Source: a virus. From it: a DNA stretch of 37,616 nt. Both the position numbers and the translations under genes were made by a program. Positions 1-8,957 of this stretch are shown here, piece after piece. Every line of letters begins with the position of its first letter. The stretch's first letter is position 1. The DNA lies in the IMG/VR virus record IMGVR_UViG_3300049043_000203, positions 1 through 37,616 of that record; one strand, written 5' to 3'. The notes under the pieces are model-generated. The model worked only from the letters and a program-made list of their open reading frames with translations. It had not been told where the DNA came from and did not search any database.

Positions 1-1124
1 CTCGATAATATTCATTCGTGGGCTCATCACTAGGCTGAGCTAACCACATAGATGTTGTATTTGTTTGATTAAAACGCAACTGGAGATCCCACATAGCCGC
101 ATAAATATGCTTACACCAACGCGGCTGATAATAAAAGACATTAGGGTCTGAATAAACAGCCTCGGTGTATTCAGGTATGTTATAAATTTCGTTCAGATAA
201 ATAAAGCCAAAGGTTCTTGCTGATCCAGGATCATCATTCGACGGAACTCGACGAACAGAAGCAGTCGGACCGGCATCATAAAAACCAGGATCTAAATTTT
301 GAACACGCGTAAATGGATACTCTTCTACGTAAGGAAGTTCTGATAACAGATTGAAACCCTCTCTAGCTAAAAAGTCAGGACAGGTGCACTGAGACCGCAT
401 CTCGGTCGTCAGATATTCGCCCACGCTGGGAGGTCCCGTAGCGGGCACAGCCATAGTCGTGGCGTCTACGACGGCCCAACTGTTTGCATCGGTGTGCGAG
501 AGAAATAATGTGTTGTATATCGGCAGATAACCAGGGAGCTGTAGGCACACCGTTTATACCTACAGCAGTAACCGTGTAGTTGTTGTACCCATATTGTTTT
601 TCAGTACCGTCTGCATTAAATCTGTTTGACAGAACTTCACCTTTAAAGAACGATATAGGAGCACCAAAAGAAGAACTTAACTGAACTGCGTAAGTATTTA
701 CGTCGTAATCAGTAACAGAAGTAATGCTGTAGCCGAAGTTTAAAAAGTTAAACGAATCCCGTGGTCGTATACCAACCATCCACATGCGCATATCTGCACG
801 CGTGGTGGGATACATAAAAGCAATCCCAGGTAAAAAAGTTCCTACACCAGGAGTGCCAGATACAAAATATTTAAAGCTATATGTGAGACCGTCATAAGCC
901 TGCTGCGAATACATCGCCAGCTCATAACCGCGACGCCAACGCGCCCAAAGCGACGCGTAATCGTAATCACTTAAAAGACTAAAATCTTTAGTCCCGGTTG
1001 CGGGACGGAAGCGGCGCTTAAACGGAAGCGGTTTTAATAGCTCGCCTTGATTGTCAGATCCTCGAATGGTTCGAGGTTGTTCAATCGAACGACTTGGCTT
1101 TAAAGTCTTTAAATCCGAAGTCAT
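1..1124 (-). CDS. Virion-like protein with SWIM-like Cys/His motif (cut by window edge, frameshifted)
   Basis: Not recognised as a named family. The gene starts at an ATG at 1124, preceded by an AAAGG ribosome site; a GTG at 1145 is in the same frame but less likely. The reading frame stays open to the left edge, so the C-terminus is missing. It is aromatic and Tyr/Asn/Gly-rich, typical of tail or fibre proteins. Near position 525 the frame changes: the first frame degenerates into Arg/His-rich sequence, while another frame carries clean protein to position 1. That downstream part contains CTCPDF (about 377-388) and, about 88 residues later, WCKHIYA (about 100-118), a CxC...CxH arrangement like a SWIM zinc finger with an unusually long insert. 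It lies last in the virion operon visible here. A structural role is inferred from context. Confidence 0.6.
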
Positions 1125-1707
1125 CGGACCCTTTCTTCTGGCCACGCATCAATAGAAGCCGCCTTGGGCCCAAATCGTAATGCCCGGAAGAACTCAGACC
1201 TACCAGATACAGAAGGTAGGACCGTTGCCAATGTAACCGGCGCAGAGAATATATCCCTTTTCTAAAATAAAGACCTTCGCCTTTACCGATTTGAATCGGA
1301 GCGATAAGGTTTGTATCTCCGACTTTGGGAACAGGAGCGTTAACAGCAAAAAGCTGAACAGGAAGCGGATAACCAAACGTGCTGCCGCTTAACCCAACTT
1401 CGAAACGACCCACCATAAGAGCCGCCGACGTAGAAGGTGCGGCTTGGTTAGGCGCGTAAACATAAAGCCCAATATCGGCAGTCCGTACGCCGCCTTTATC
1501 AGGATAATCTTCGTTACTAACAATCGTGATGTCCTCAACTAACGCAGCATCTTCAGAAGGAAGATCGCCCACGCGGACTAACTGGATCAGATCCGTCAGA
1601 TTAGGGTTAGTCGGATCGCAGGTTGAAGTGCCGCTAGTAATACGAGCGCCCCGTAAAAACGGGCGGTCAATCAAACAGGGCTGCTTGTTGGTGCTAGTAG
1701 AGGCCAT
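1081..1707 (-). CDS. Virion-like protein (tail or fibre candidate)
   Basis: Unrecognised protein of up to 208 residues with beta-rich, Gly/Val/Pro-rich composition like phage tail or decoration proteins. It starts with ATG at 1707. The last 45 residues in this frame are Arg/Leu-rich and look wrong. Removing one base from the AAAAGGG run near 1255-1262 gives a more natural ending, KGYILCAGYIGNGPTFCIW, with a stop at 1200-1202. The true gene is therefore probably 1200-1707, which would also remove the overlap with the next gene. It sits in the minus-strand virion operon. Function is inferred from position only. Confidence 0.55.
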   Translation of the reverse strand: MASTSTNKQPCLIDRPFLRGARITSGTSTCDPTNPNLTDLIQLVRVGDLPSEDAALVEDITIVSNEDYPDKGGVRTADIGLYVYAPNQAAPSTSAALMVGRFEVGLSGSTFGYPLPVQLFAVNAPVPKVGDTNLIAPIQIGKGEGLYFRKGIYSLRRLHWQRSYLLYLVGLSSSGHYDLGPRRLLLMRGQKKGSDDFGFKDFKAKSFD

Positions 1708-1722
1708 TGTGTGCGCTCAGTA

Positions 1723-2096
1723 TCAGAAGTTTAAATATTGAGTGTAATCAGATAAAGGAGGGAGCTGAGAGGCGCCCACGGAGGCACTGCCGCCAGCACT
1801 TTCAGGGCTGATCAACTTGCTCAAGAGAGAATTAATAAAGCTCTCTTGCTTTTGGTTTTGCAGGTACTCCTGTAAACGTGAGCCTGCCATCCGGGGTAGG
1901 CTGCCCCTGGATGCCACGGATTAGGTCGGAAGACGCCGCCGAACAAATCCTGAGCAGCAGCGCCGGCAGCTAACCAGTCAAAGCCCGGTTTAGCCGGACT
2001 GGTACCCATAGCAACTGAGCTTTGATCCCACTTGAGCTGAGAGGGATTATCAACCCAAGATGGTAAACCCATCGATGCGGCAGAGGGGGCAGGCAT
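1723..2096 (-). CDS. Small virion-module protein, apparently frameshifted
   Basis: Unrecognised. An ATG at 2096 follows a GGAAGAG ribosome site and opens a Pro/Ala/Trp-containing N-terminal half (VFRPNPWHPGAAYP). Near 1890, at a GGGGCAGCCTACCCC stretch, this frame turns into unlikely sequence. A second frame continues with a helical Gln/Leu/Ser-rich segment (RLQEYLQNQKQESFINSLL) to a stop at 1723. Read across the break it gives one protein of about 124 residues. The alternative is two overlapping small genes (1821-2096 and 1723-1917), but the second has no ribosome site of its own. Function unknown; genes on both sides are virion-like. Confidence 0.5.
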
Positions 2097-2138
2097 TACT
2101 CTTCCGGTGCTTACTTAAGTTTACTAGAAAAAGGGCAA

Positions 2139-3632
2139 TCAAATAAGATTGCGACCTTGAAGCGCATAAATCAACGCGGGATTCAAACTACGAATCTCGT
2201 CGTTTAATTGAGGCTCAGTAAAGTTCTTCAGATCCGAAGCACCCTGAGTACCGAGAACAGCAGCTTCCGCAGTAGCCGAAGTATTGCCGATCATGTTATT
2301 AGCGTTATTAGATCCCGCAGGAGTGGTAATAACTTTTTGAGTTTCTTGGGGAACCTGCTGGCTAGGCAGAGTATTAGAACCGGTAGCCTTACGGAGAAGC
2401 TCATAAGCTAATGCAGGATTAGCTCCAGCCCAAGCCACTAATTGAGGAGAATCTAAGACTCCGCGCTTGGCTGAGCTCAGAAATAACTTCAGCCTTGTTG
2501 GCAGGGAAGCCAGCATAAGCTTCGCGTTGTTTGTAATAGTCTTGCAGCTCACGTTGCGGCTTGGTGTACTGCTGTTTTGCTGCAGTTAAAGCCTCGTCTT
2601 CGCCACGGGTGGTGATTACAGTCTGACCCTCGGCGCCCCGATAAACCGGTTTGGGCAAAGGACCGCCCGCACCCATGCCAGCTGCGATCTCGCGGGCGGC
2701 GTTAATACGACGATTTTGCGCCGCAACAGGATCGTTGATGGGCCCGCCAGCGTCCACACTCTCAGACGTGGGCCCCATCGCGCTTTCAACAGGAGCTTCT
2801 GGTTGGGCAGCAGGTGCGGTAAAACGACCGGCAGCAAAAGCAGCAGCTAATCCAGCAGGCATCCCGACAGCAAGACCAAGTTTCGAGAGATCCATCTGGC
2901 GAACGCCTGCAGCAGCGTTAGTCAGATCGCGGACATCAACGTCGACAACATCTTCAACAGCCCCCGCAGCGCGCTTAGCACCACCTAAAAATTCAGCCAG
3001 CAAGCCGCCAGGAGAACGAGTCAGTTCACCGCCCCGTTCAACAGCAGTTACTGCACCAGGAGTAACAGGAGGACGCATGGCGCCGCCGCCACGAGTTACA
3101 GCAACGGCACCTGGGAATATTGGCTTCGAGATTACGCAGAAAATCAGTGCCACCAGGAGCAACTAAATCATCCACGCTGACGGGCTTACCGTAATAAGCA
3201 GAGGCGCGCCGAGCTAACTCATTAATGCTGCGATATGTGCCAGGATCTTGGGCATAAAGCTCTTCAGCGGTCCGGCTAATGGGACCCTGCATAGGCGTAG
3301 TTTTAAACTGAGGCTTAGGAGCAGGACCAGGCTCGAACAGGCTCAGTTGATTTGGATTTGGACGTGCGGGGAGGGTAGGTACATCCGCAGCACGAGGGCT
3401 GGGACGAAGCATTGCCCTGTAGTCAACATCCGCAGGAGAAATTTTCGGACCGTATACGGAGCGACCAGGTTGAATCCTCTGTAAATCGCCGATAAGGCTT
3501 TGTTGGAAATACTTGGAGCTCGCTCACAGCTTCGACTCCCTCTCGAACAGCCGTTTGAGCGGGTTTAAGTATCCCGCTTTTTACGAGACCCGCCCCAAAA
3601 ATCTTTAAGACTTCTTGTAATTTTTTGTCCAC
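2139..3632 (-). CDS. Large virion-like protein broken by three frameshifts
   Basis: Four consecutive open stretches on one strand (3632-3423, 3412-3038, 3162-2419, 2552-2139) read as a single protein of about 497 residues once frame changes near 3515, 3116 and 2468 are allowed. It starts GTG (VDKKLQEVLKIFGAG). The middle is Pro/Ala/Gly-rich with a hydrophobic Ala/Gly segment (GMPAGLAAAFAAGRF), and the C-terminal part carries WAGANPALAYELLRK. A closely similar motif, WAQKNPALAYRELMR, ends the gene at 27327-28122, so the two are probably paralogues. The composition suggests an internal virion or ejection protein, but no known family was recognised. Three small indels, one beside a CCC run, look more like assembly errors than decay. 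Confidence 0.55.
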
Positions 3633-3666
3633 AAACTTAACGGCAGTCCTTAACTAACTATAGCTT

Positions 3667-4287
3667 TTATCGCCAATTTGCGTAGAAGTACAAACGGTCA
3701 GCGCGTGAAGTATCTGGAGGACCGGGAATAGCCTGAATAAACTCACCTCCACTACGCTCGAACCGATAACGAGCTGCCACGGGGTCGCGATAATTCGGCA
3801 CATAAAGCATGTGCGCAAGACGATCGCACTCATATAGATAGTTTTCGCGCCAGATGCGTGCAGTCTCGCGCTTATCCTGGATGTTAATCGAGCGACTCAC
3901 GTCACCCAAAATTGTCTCTTGGCGGCTAGTTGCGCGCCCGGTGGCAAGTTCAGTCAGACGCTCAGCTTCTTCACAGCGTTCGATTTGCTGAACGATTTTG
4001 TCGTAGTAATACTCACTAGGAATAGAGTTGCACGCTTCCATTAAGCGCGCATAGTCACCTGCAGGAACAGTAGCGATATTATAACCTAAATGATACGCAA
4101 CACGACTGAAGTTAAAATCATCAAGGCGATAACCAAAAACCTGCGCAGGGTTACGCGTTAGTTGATTAATCGCAGCGTAAATTACTTCACGCTTAGTGGC
4201 GTCAGTAGTGTCAGGCTGAAAGACAACCCCTTGCCCAGCAAGATAACTTTGTATCTGCTGAAGCTCTTGAGTAGTTAACTGCGCCAC
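3667..4287 (-). CDS. Possible head-tail connector-like protein
   Basis: Intact 206-residue acidic, helical protein starting GTG. The N-terminal 60 residues look like a compact helical domain (TTQELQQIQSYLAGQ), and the C-terminal 80 residues are rich in Arg and Tyr (RIWRENYLYECDRLAHML). Size, helicity and position among virion genes would fit a head-completion or connector protein. I do not recognise a specific family and the role is inference. The downstream virion genes are frameshifted but this one is clean. The spacing to the upstream helix-hairpin-helix gene (82 nt) leaves room for a separate signal, but none is obvious. Confidence 0.55.
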   Translation of the reverse strand: MAQLTTQELQQIQSYLAGQGVVFQPDTTDATKREVIYAAINQLTRNPAQVFGYRLDDFNFSRVAYHLGYNIATVPAGDYARLMEACNSIPSEYYYDKIVQQIERCEEAERLTELATGRATSRQETILGDVSRSINIQDKRETARIWRENYLYECDRLAHMLYVPNYRDPVAARYRFERSGGEFIQAIPGPPDTSRADRLYFYANWR

Positions 4288-4368
4288 TACCTTGTTCTGC
4301 TACGTAGTTATATTCTAATTCTTTATCACAAACGGATTTAAACGCAAGTTCGACAAAACTTGCACTAA

Positions 4369-4806
4369 TTACTCGACATAAACTACATCACCCTCTAACA
4401 CGGAATCCCAATCCACGCGGGTGATTGAACGAAGCTGATCAAGCTTGGTGAAACGTTCGCCAGGCATCGACTGCTGAAGTTCTTTAATTTCCGTGGCAGT
4501 TTTAAGCCCAATCCCCTTCAGAACTTGAGTTAAAAGCTGAGGAGTAGCCGAATTAATATTGACGCGGTTGTAAGCCTGAACTTCAGGTTTTACGATTTGT
4601 CGTCCATGACGTTTTTTGGCGGCAGGCTTTTCGGCAGGCTCAGCTTCGACAGTCTCTTCGGCAATCTGATTTTTATGAGCAAAGAAAACTTTGCCGGTTG
4701 TCAGCGACCGGACCATTTTGTACTCACCCTCATCGTGCTCGCTTAAAACTTCAATTTTTACGCCGTTAGGTGTAAAAGTAAATTCCTTAACGGTCACGGC
4801 AGTCAT
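4369..4806 (-). CDS. Helix-hairpin-helix (ComEA-like) DNA-binding protein
   Basis: Intact 145-residue protein. The N-terminal 50 residues form a small beta-like domain. Residues about 55-70 are an acidic-to-basic linker (EPAEKPAAKKRHGRQ). The C-terminal 65 residues match the double helix-hairpin-helix of ComEA-type proteins: VNINSATPQLL, then LKGIGLKTATEIKEL, then an FTKLDQLRSI segment. This fold binds DNA backbone without sequence specificity. In a phage head module it might bind packaged DNA or act at the portal, but that is inference. The family call is firm; the phage role is not. It lies just downstream of the terminator at 4851-4873, so it may need its own promoter or read-through. Confidence 0.8.
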   Translation of the reverse strand: MTAVTVKEFTFTPNGVKIEVLSEHDEGEYKMVRSLTTGKVFFAHKNQIAEETVEAEPAEKPAAKKRHGRQIVKPEVQAYNRVNINSATPQLLTQVLKGIGLKTATEIKELQQSMPGERFTKLDQLRSITRVDWDSVLEGDVVYVE

Positions 4807-4850
4807 TATGTAGACAGTGATCTGCTTTTAGTTATAGCACAATCGACAAT

Positions 4851-4873
4851 AAAAAACCCCTCCGAAGAGGGGG
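4851..4873 (-). terminator. Intrinsic terminator after the capsid genes
   Basis: Read on the minus strand, CCCCTC-TTCG-GAGGGG forms a 6-bp GC stem with an especially stable C(UUCG)G tetraloop, followed at once by TTTTTT. It lies 36 nt past the stop codon of the 4909-5772 gene and ends the capsid transcript. Confidence 0.9.
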
Positions 4874-4908
4874 AAGAAGAACACTTTGAACCGTCCTTAT
4901 CAGGAATA

Positions 4909-5772
4909 TCAGGAAGGAACGGTCGAGGTGTAAACGTTGGACTCCACGAGGCCGCCGGGCTGCAGAGCCAGATCGTCGCGCTTGGGCGCTTCGTCGGGCA
5001 CAAGCCAGCACACTTCGCAGATACCCAGAGCTTTGTTCTTGCCAGACAGTTTGTTGGCTTGAGCGCGGGGATCGTACACGCCGGAACCCAGACCCAGACC
5101 GGAGCCGGGCACGGTAGCGGTGCTGTACAGACGGTACTTAGTAGCCGCCGTCACAGCGTGCATGTTGGCGTCGTTCCAGGCATTGCTGGACACGAAGGCG
5201 CCATTTTCGATCCGGCTATTGGAACCAACCAGGTTGGCGAAGAAGCCGCTGGGGCTAGGAGCAGTGGTGAGACCGGAAGACAGAGCAGGACCCACGCCGA
5301 GAGCGGGGGAAGTCTGACCACCGGCAATACCGCTGGAGATCACGTCGCCGCCGTCGAGACGCACGGACACGCGATACACATAAGCACCGGAAGGCACAGT
5401 GATGCCGTCGGTGATATCAGCGCGAACATCTTTATACGCGTCAGGAGAAGGAATAATGATGTCAGCAGCCCTGAAGGGCTGGTTGGTGCCGTTTTGACCC
5501 GAAGCATAAGGCTGGGTGTAGTAGTCCAGCTGGTTGGTGCTGGTACCGGCCTGATAAGACAGGTCGACATAACCCACAGCCTGCTGGGCAATCCAGCCGG
5601 GACGGAACACAACGCCAACAGGACCGCCAACAGGCTGATTGCTGTAGGTCTCGTTGGTGCCGTTCTCGTTCAGGAAACTAAAGCTGCTGGTGGAATGCCA
5701 GTAGCGCAGAACGTTGGTGTAGTTGCCCGGATAAATCTTGGCAACTGCAATCTGATCGGGATTAATAGCCAT
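4909..5772 (-). CDS. Strongly translated virion protein next to the capsid gene
   Basis: Intact 287-residue protein with Ser/Thr/Gly/Asn-rich, beta-type composition and no signal peptide or membrane segment. It begins MAINPDQIAVAKIYPGNYT. Its start codon is preceded by one of the best ribosome sites in the window (AGGAGGT, 8 nt spacing), which overlaps the capsid gene's stop codon, so the two are coupled. It is followed directly by a strong terminator. High expression and this position suggest a capsid decoration protein or another abundant structural protein. I recognise no named family. Both genes use more G/C-ending codons than the minor virion genes, as expected for highly expressed proteins. 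Confidence 0.75.
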   Translation of the reverse strand: MAINPDQIAVAKIYPGNYTNVLRYWHSTSSFSFLNENGTNETYSNQPVGGPVGVVFRPGWIAQQAVGYVDLSYQAGTSTNQLDYYTQPYASGQNGTNQPFRAADIIIPSPDAYKDVRADITDGITVPSGAYVYRVSVRLDGGDVISSGIAGGQTSPALGVGPALSSGLTTAPSPSGFFANLVGSNSRIENGAFVSSNAWNDANMHAVTAATKYRLYSTATVPGSGLGLGSGVYDPRAQANKLSGKNKALGICEVCWLVPDEAPKRDDLALQPGGLVESNVYTSTVPS

Positions 5773-5780
5773 CGTTAATT

Positions 5781-5787
5781 ACCTCCT
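5781..5787 (-). promoter_or_regulatory. Strong ribosome binding site
   Basis: AGGAGGT on the minus strand, 8 nt before the ATG at 5772. It overlaps the TGA stop of the capsid gene, which indicates translational coupling and high output of the downstream protein. Confidence 0.85.
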
Positions 5788-6793
5788 CAAGCGTTAAAGG
5801 AGTATGCAACGGTGGCGAAGTCAGCGTTCAGAAGTTCGAAACCTGCGTACAGGCTCCAAATCATCATGATAAAACGGCTGAAGTCGTCGTTGTTGTTTAG
5901 CAGCACCTGAGCGTTGTTGCCGCCGATGCCGACGCCAACTGCTTGGGGACCGAAGAACATGCCGATCGCGGAATCGTAAGAGGCAGAAGTACCGCCGATG
6001 GAAGCGGTCGCGCTCTGCGAAGGCATGTTGGTGGATTCGAAGAATCGCACACCTTCAAACACGAAACCGGTGGGCATAATCGGCTCACCGGCCACAAAGG
6101 TGGCTTGGCCGAAGCCCTGACCCATGTACAACGCAGCGTTGGGCTGCATTGCCGACATGAGGGGATTGATTTGACCGTTGCCGGGGTAACGAGCAACTTC
6201 ACGGAAGTCGCTGTTCTGGCGCAGGTGCATCAGGAAGGTCGGATCGCAAACGCAGCGATAGAAACCATCCTGGAAGGTAGGAACGTTACGCTTACGCAGG
6301 CTCTTCACCACGCGCAGCAGGTCGTCTTTAACGTCGAACTTAGCTTGTTCGGCGTTGGTGTAAGTCAGGCTACCAACGGCCAGGTTGCCGGGGTAGTAGT
6401 AACCACCTTGGCTATCGGAGGACTGACCTTTCGAAACAGCTTTCAGGAGTTCGTTGATGAACACCCGATCGCGCCAACGACGATAGTCGTCGAGCAGGGT
6501 CAGAGAACCAATCGACTGGTGGAAAGCAGTCAGGTTGCCGGTATCCAGCAGAAGACGCTGCGCGGTGATCAGGGTCTCGCGAGCAATCTTGAAGGTGCTG
6601 GGCTGAGTGGGATCGGTCGGGTCGGCAGGACCGGTGTACTCGCGCAGAGTCACGAGCACCTTGTCCTTCACAATGTTGCGGCTGTTGGCAGTACCAATGG
6701 TCTGCTCAGCAGTACGCTCACGTGACTCTTTGCTTCCCGGATTGCCCCAGAACCTGTAGCGGTCTAACTGAACAGTTTGACCTGGTTGCTTTG
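5787..6793 (-). CDS. Major capsid protein, exon 2 (N4-gp56 family)
   Basis: This is the main part of the HK97-fold major capsid protein, of the N4-gp56 family. Exon 2 begins inside the phrase SKQPGQTVQLDRYRFWG and continues to the TGA at 5787. Family features seen are the TVQLDRYRFW strand near the start, DGFYRCVCDPTFLMHL and the preceding VVKSLRKRNVPTFQ, and the closing receptor-like beta segment GFVFEGVRFFES. A GTG at 6671 could be taken as a start, but it would cut off the conserved N-terminal part. In-frame sequence extends upstream to the intron boundary at 6793. Joined to exon 1 (7789-7897) the protein is 371 residues, normal for the family. Confidence 0.88.
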
Positions 6794-7788
6794 CCTGTAA
6801 TGCTTAAAAAGCACCGTGAGGCTCTTTATCCTCACGTAACATCACCTTAAGGACAGTGATGAGTAGACTATATCATCACCCACAGCAGGTGGTATCCTCT
6901 GTTTGGGTGCCCCGCGCTCGTGTCACCTTATCGGCTTCTACAACAAATTTGTTGCGGTCAGCCTCGCTCCATTTTGATTTTCCTCGATTAGTTCGAGTGT
7001 CATAACGGAGGTCGAATTTGTAGGACATAGCTTTAGATCCGTAAGGCTTTAGTGCCTCTACGAGTAATCGAGCTTGTGTTCCATTGCCTCGAAGATTCCA
7101 CTTATTAGGACTCTTCGTTTTCATCGGCTCACGTGGAGTCAAAGAAGCGCCGGTTAAGCTCTCGATCCAGTCAGACACCACCAAAGCTGTGTCGTAAGGA
7201 ACGTATAAAGCTAGCTCTACAATGCGCTCCCTAATATAAGGTTCGTTCGTGCGCGGAGAATTACCACGACGACGAAGCCGAAGATTGCCGTCATCCATAT
7301 AAAGAAGAGACAATCCTTCTAATCCAATATCACGCAAAAAAGAAGGTGTTATTACCTTTTTCCTTGCGGATAAAGATCCTTATATAAAGGAAGAAGCAGC
7401 TCCTGTTGATTAGACCACCACTGACAACTAGGAAAAGATCCTGTTTGACAAGTGCTTACTCTTTCTTGAATAGGCTGCTTGATTCCAAAAATTCGATTAA
7501 GCCTCCCCACTTTCCAGCGGAGATACTCAAACTGTTTTTTAGAGTGAGCGATATAAAGACTTGGGTAAGTCGTCTGATGCTTTAAGCATCCATCGCCCAA
7601 ACAAGCTCCTTTTAAAAAAGAGCGGTCGCTTCGAGAGAGCATTCGAGCAGTGTTAGTCGTTGAACCTTCCAATCATTTCTGATTGGCTTGGCTGCTGATT
7701 GGCCTCCCCGAGGGGTCCGGCTTTCCAGCAATTCACGGGGTTGTTCGACCGAGATTTCGCCCGGAAGTTCCCAGACCTTAGCAGGTCA
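6794..7788 (-). ncRNA. Group I self-splicing intron in the major capsid gene
   Basis: A 995-nt intervening sequence. Exon 1 ends in T (GATTTCT at 7795-7789) and the intron ends in G (ATTACAGG, last base 6794), the group I rule. Removing it restores the frame exactly, giving HDF-S-KQPGQTVQL. Core pieces are visible on the minus strand. Near 7733-7684 are GAATTGCTGGAAAGCC and GCCAATCAGCAGCCAAGCC, resembling P3-P6 segments of phage group I introns. At 6881-6866 is GGTGATGATATAGTC, a typical P7 strand. GACCT and AGGTC just inside the 5' end could form part of P1. The intron also carries a homing endonuclease gene. Splicing is inferred, not shown. Confidence 0.85.
6876..7642 (-). CDS. LAGLIDADG homing endonuclease in the intron (split by frameshift)
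   Basis: Intron-encoded LAGLIDADG endonuclease, which would cut intronless capsid genes and drive intron homing. The first half (ATG at 7642) carries motif one, FLKGACLGDGCL; the second half (from about 7350) carries motif two, LSLLYMDDGNL. Both acidic catalytic residues are present, giving a single-chain enzyme of about 255 residues. The halves are in different frames. The break is at a run of five A (about 7358-7364), where one extra A would restore PQGKKVITPSF. The gene's stop codon lies within the intron's own P7 strand, so coding and catalytic RNA overlap. In this copy the enzyme is inactive unless the indel is an assembly error. Confidence 0.8.
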
Positions 7789-7897
7789 AGAAATCATGCA
7801 CAACCACAGGTTCAGCGGCCATCTCTACAACATACGCGGGGTGCGGACGGTAGAGTTCGGCGCCGAGAAGCTTCGGGAAATCATTATCGACAAACAC
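7789..7897 (-). CDS. Major capsid protein, exon 1
   Basis: A 109-nt exon encoding the capsid N-terminus. Translation begins at a GTG (7897) with GGAG nine bases upstream. The peptide VFVDNDFPKLLGAEL leads through RPHPAYVVEMAAEPVVVHDF to the splice site, after which the frame hits a stop in the intron. This segment is what an N4-gp56 capsid protein should have just before its TVQLDRYRFW strand, and exon 2 lacks it. The exon is too short to be found by ordinary gene calling, so the capsid gene would otherwise be annotated with a false internal start. Exon length (36 codons plus one base) matches the phase of exon 2. Confidence 0.82.
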
Positions 7898-7977
7898 TGT
7901 CGATATCTCCAGAAACTACAGAATTAGTTTAAACAAAATATCAGCTGAGCAACACCCTTTGTGTCGCATTTGTAGCG

Positions 7978-8730
7978 TTAAATTGATTTTTGGTTGCTCG
8001 AATTAACCGTAGGGCTAAACGTACGGACCATATTGCGCACAGACTCGCTGTTTTGTAGATACACAGAGCCGTAGTTGTAGGCATACCGCGTGGATTTACC
8101 GCGATAAACAAATCGAAGAGCGCTGGACATCAAGCCGGGTGCTCCCGAACGAACAGTTTCGGTGTACGTCCTGCAATAAACAGGACGGTTATACTCCCAC
8201 TCAGAGCGATCTGCGGTCCCCTGAGAACCAAGTGAGTTTGTTAAAAGTGTTCCCTCGTAGCTTCGGTGGGTTACGCCTCCGCCAGTTTTACCTTGAGCGG
8301 CGGTATTAGCTTCAGGAGTGTTATACGGGTTGTAATTCTGATCCGCAGGAGCGACACCCCGGTAATAAATATACGTTCCTTCGTTACGTAAGCCGTATTC
8401 AGGCCCCGTGGAAGTAACAACTTTAGCATTAGCAATAGTAGATACGCTTAATGAGCGGTATCCGTTATATGAGCTTAAAGAGCCACTAGGTAAATAATCT
8501 GAATTTTGATAATTTGTCCAATAACCTGAAACAGCTTGAGGAACTTGGCGCCATTGATCGGTTATATACCACGAGCCGCTATTGGGCGGTCCGGGAACAA
8601 TGACGCCTAAATCCGCTCCGGTATCTCGAATACCGGAGCTTAAGACGATATACCCCTCATGATTGGGACCGGATTGAATCCGATGAAAACCAGTATCGTA
8701 TTTGTAATTAGAAAGCGGTGTATAAACCAC
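7978..8730 (-). CDS. Tyr/Ser/Gly-rich virion protein
   Basis: Intact 250-residue protein, very rich in Tyr, Ser, Gly and Asn (SDYLPSGSLSSYNGYRSLS; GTYIYYRGVAPADQNYNPYN). It has no transmembrane segment and no cysteine cluster. The composition is typical of tail fibre, adhesin or decoration proteins. It starts GTG at 8730 with no clear ribosome site, so the true start could be internal. It lies immediately upstream of the capsid gene in the same operon, 80 nt before exon 1. No family recognised; a structural role is inferred from context. Confidence 0.6.
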   Translation of the reverse strand: MVYTPLSNYKYDTGFHRIQSGPNHEGYIVLSSGIRDTGADLGVIVPGPPNSGSWYITDQWRQVPQAVSGYWTNYQNSDYLPSGSLSSYNGYRSLSVSTIANAKVVTSTGPEYGLRNEGTYIYYRGVAPADQNYNPYNTPEANTAAQGKTGGGVTHRSYEGTLLTNSLGSQGTADRSEWEYNRPVYCRTYTETVRSGAPGLMSSALRFVYRGKSTRYAYNYGSVYLQNSESVRNMVRTFSPTVNSSNQKSI

Positions 8731-8765
8731 GAAAAAACTCGCCGGCTTATACCAAGTATAGGATT

Positions 8766-8957
8766 TTAACTAACAACTTCCGTATCAGCTAAAGCTGTAG
8801 GTTCTAATTTTTCGTTTAAAGAACTCATATCGGTGCTGATATTTCTCATATCCTGCACGTATGCCGAACGCAAATCTGCAAGTTCTTGCTTTAACTGTTC
8901 GACTTCTGAAGGCGCAGAAACTGCCGAAGTCCGGCGGCGACCAAGAGAATTAGGCAT
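8766..8957 (-). CDS. Small coiled-coil protein
   Basis: A 63-residue protein starting at the ATG at 8957 (MPNSLGRRRTSAVSA), chosen because AAGGATCC lies just upstream. An in-frame start at 9056 would overlap the previous gene heavily. The central part, VEQLKQELADLRSAYVQDM, has heptad-like spacing and probably forms a coiled coil. It overlaps the end of the upstream 60-residue gene by 8 nt, a sign of translational coupling. Function unknown. Confidence 0.6.
   Translation of the reverse strand: MPNSLGRRRTSAVSAPSEVEQLKQELADLRSAYVQDMRNISTDMSSLNEKLEPTALADTEVVS

Noticed and set aside
2651-3166. Plus-strand frame rich in Pro/Ala/Ser opposite the broken virion-like gene
   Set aside because: It mirrors the Ala/Pro-rich codons of the minus-strand gene, whose frames join into one sensible protein.
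5059-5778. Long plus-strand open frame (about 239 codons) opposite the virion protein gene
   Set aside because: His/Gly/Val-rich antisense shadow of a strongly supported gene with an excellent ribosome site on the other strand.
5943-6725. Long plus-strand open frame opposite the major capsid gene
   Set aside because: The minus strand carries the recognised N4-gp56 capsid protein; the plus frame has no ribosome site and shadow composition.
7688-7932. Two plus-strand frames over the capsid exon 1 and intron core
   Set aside because: They are antisense to exon 1 and the group I core and have no recognisable protein features.
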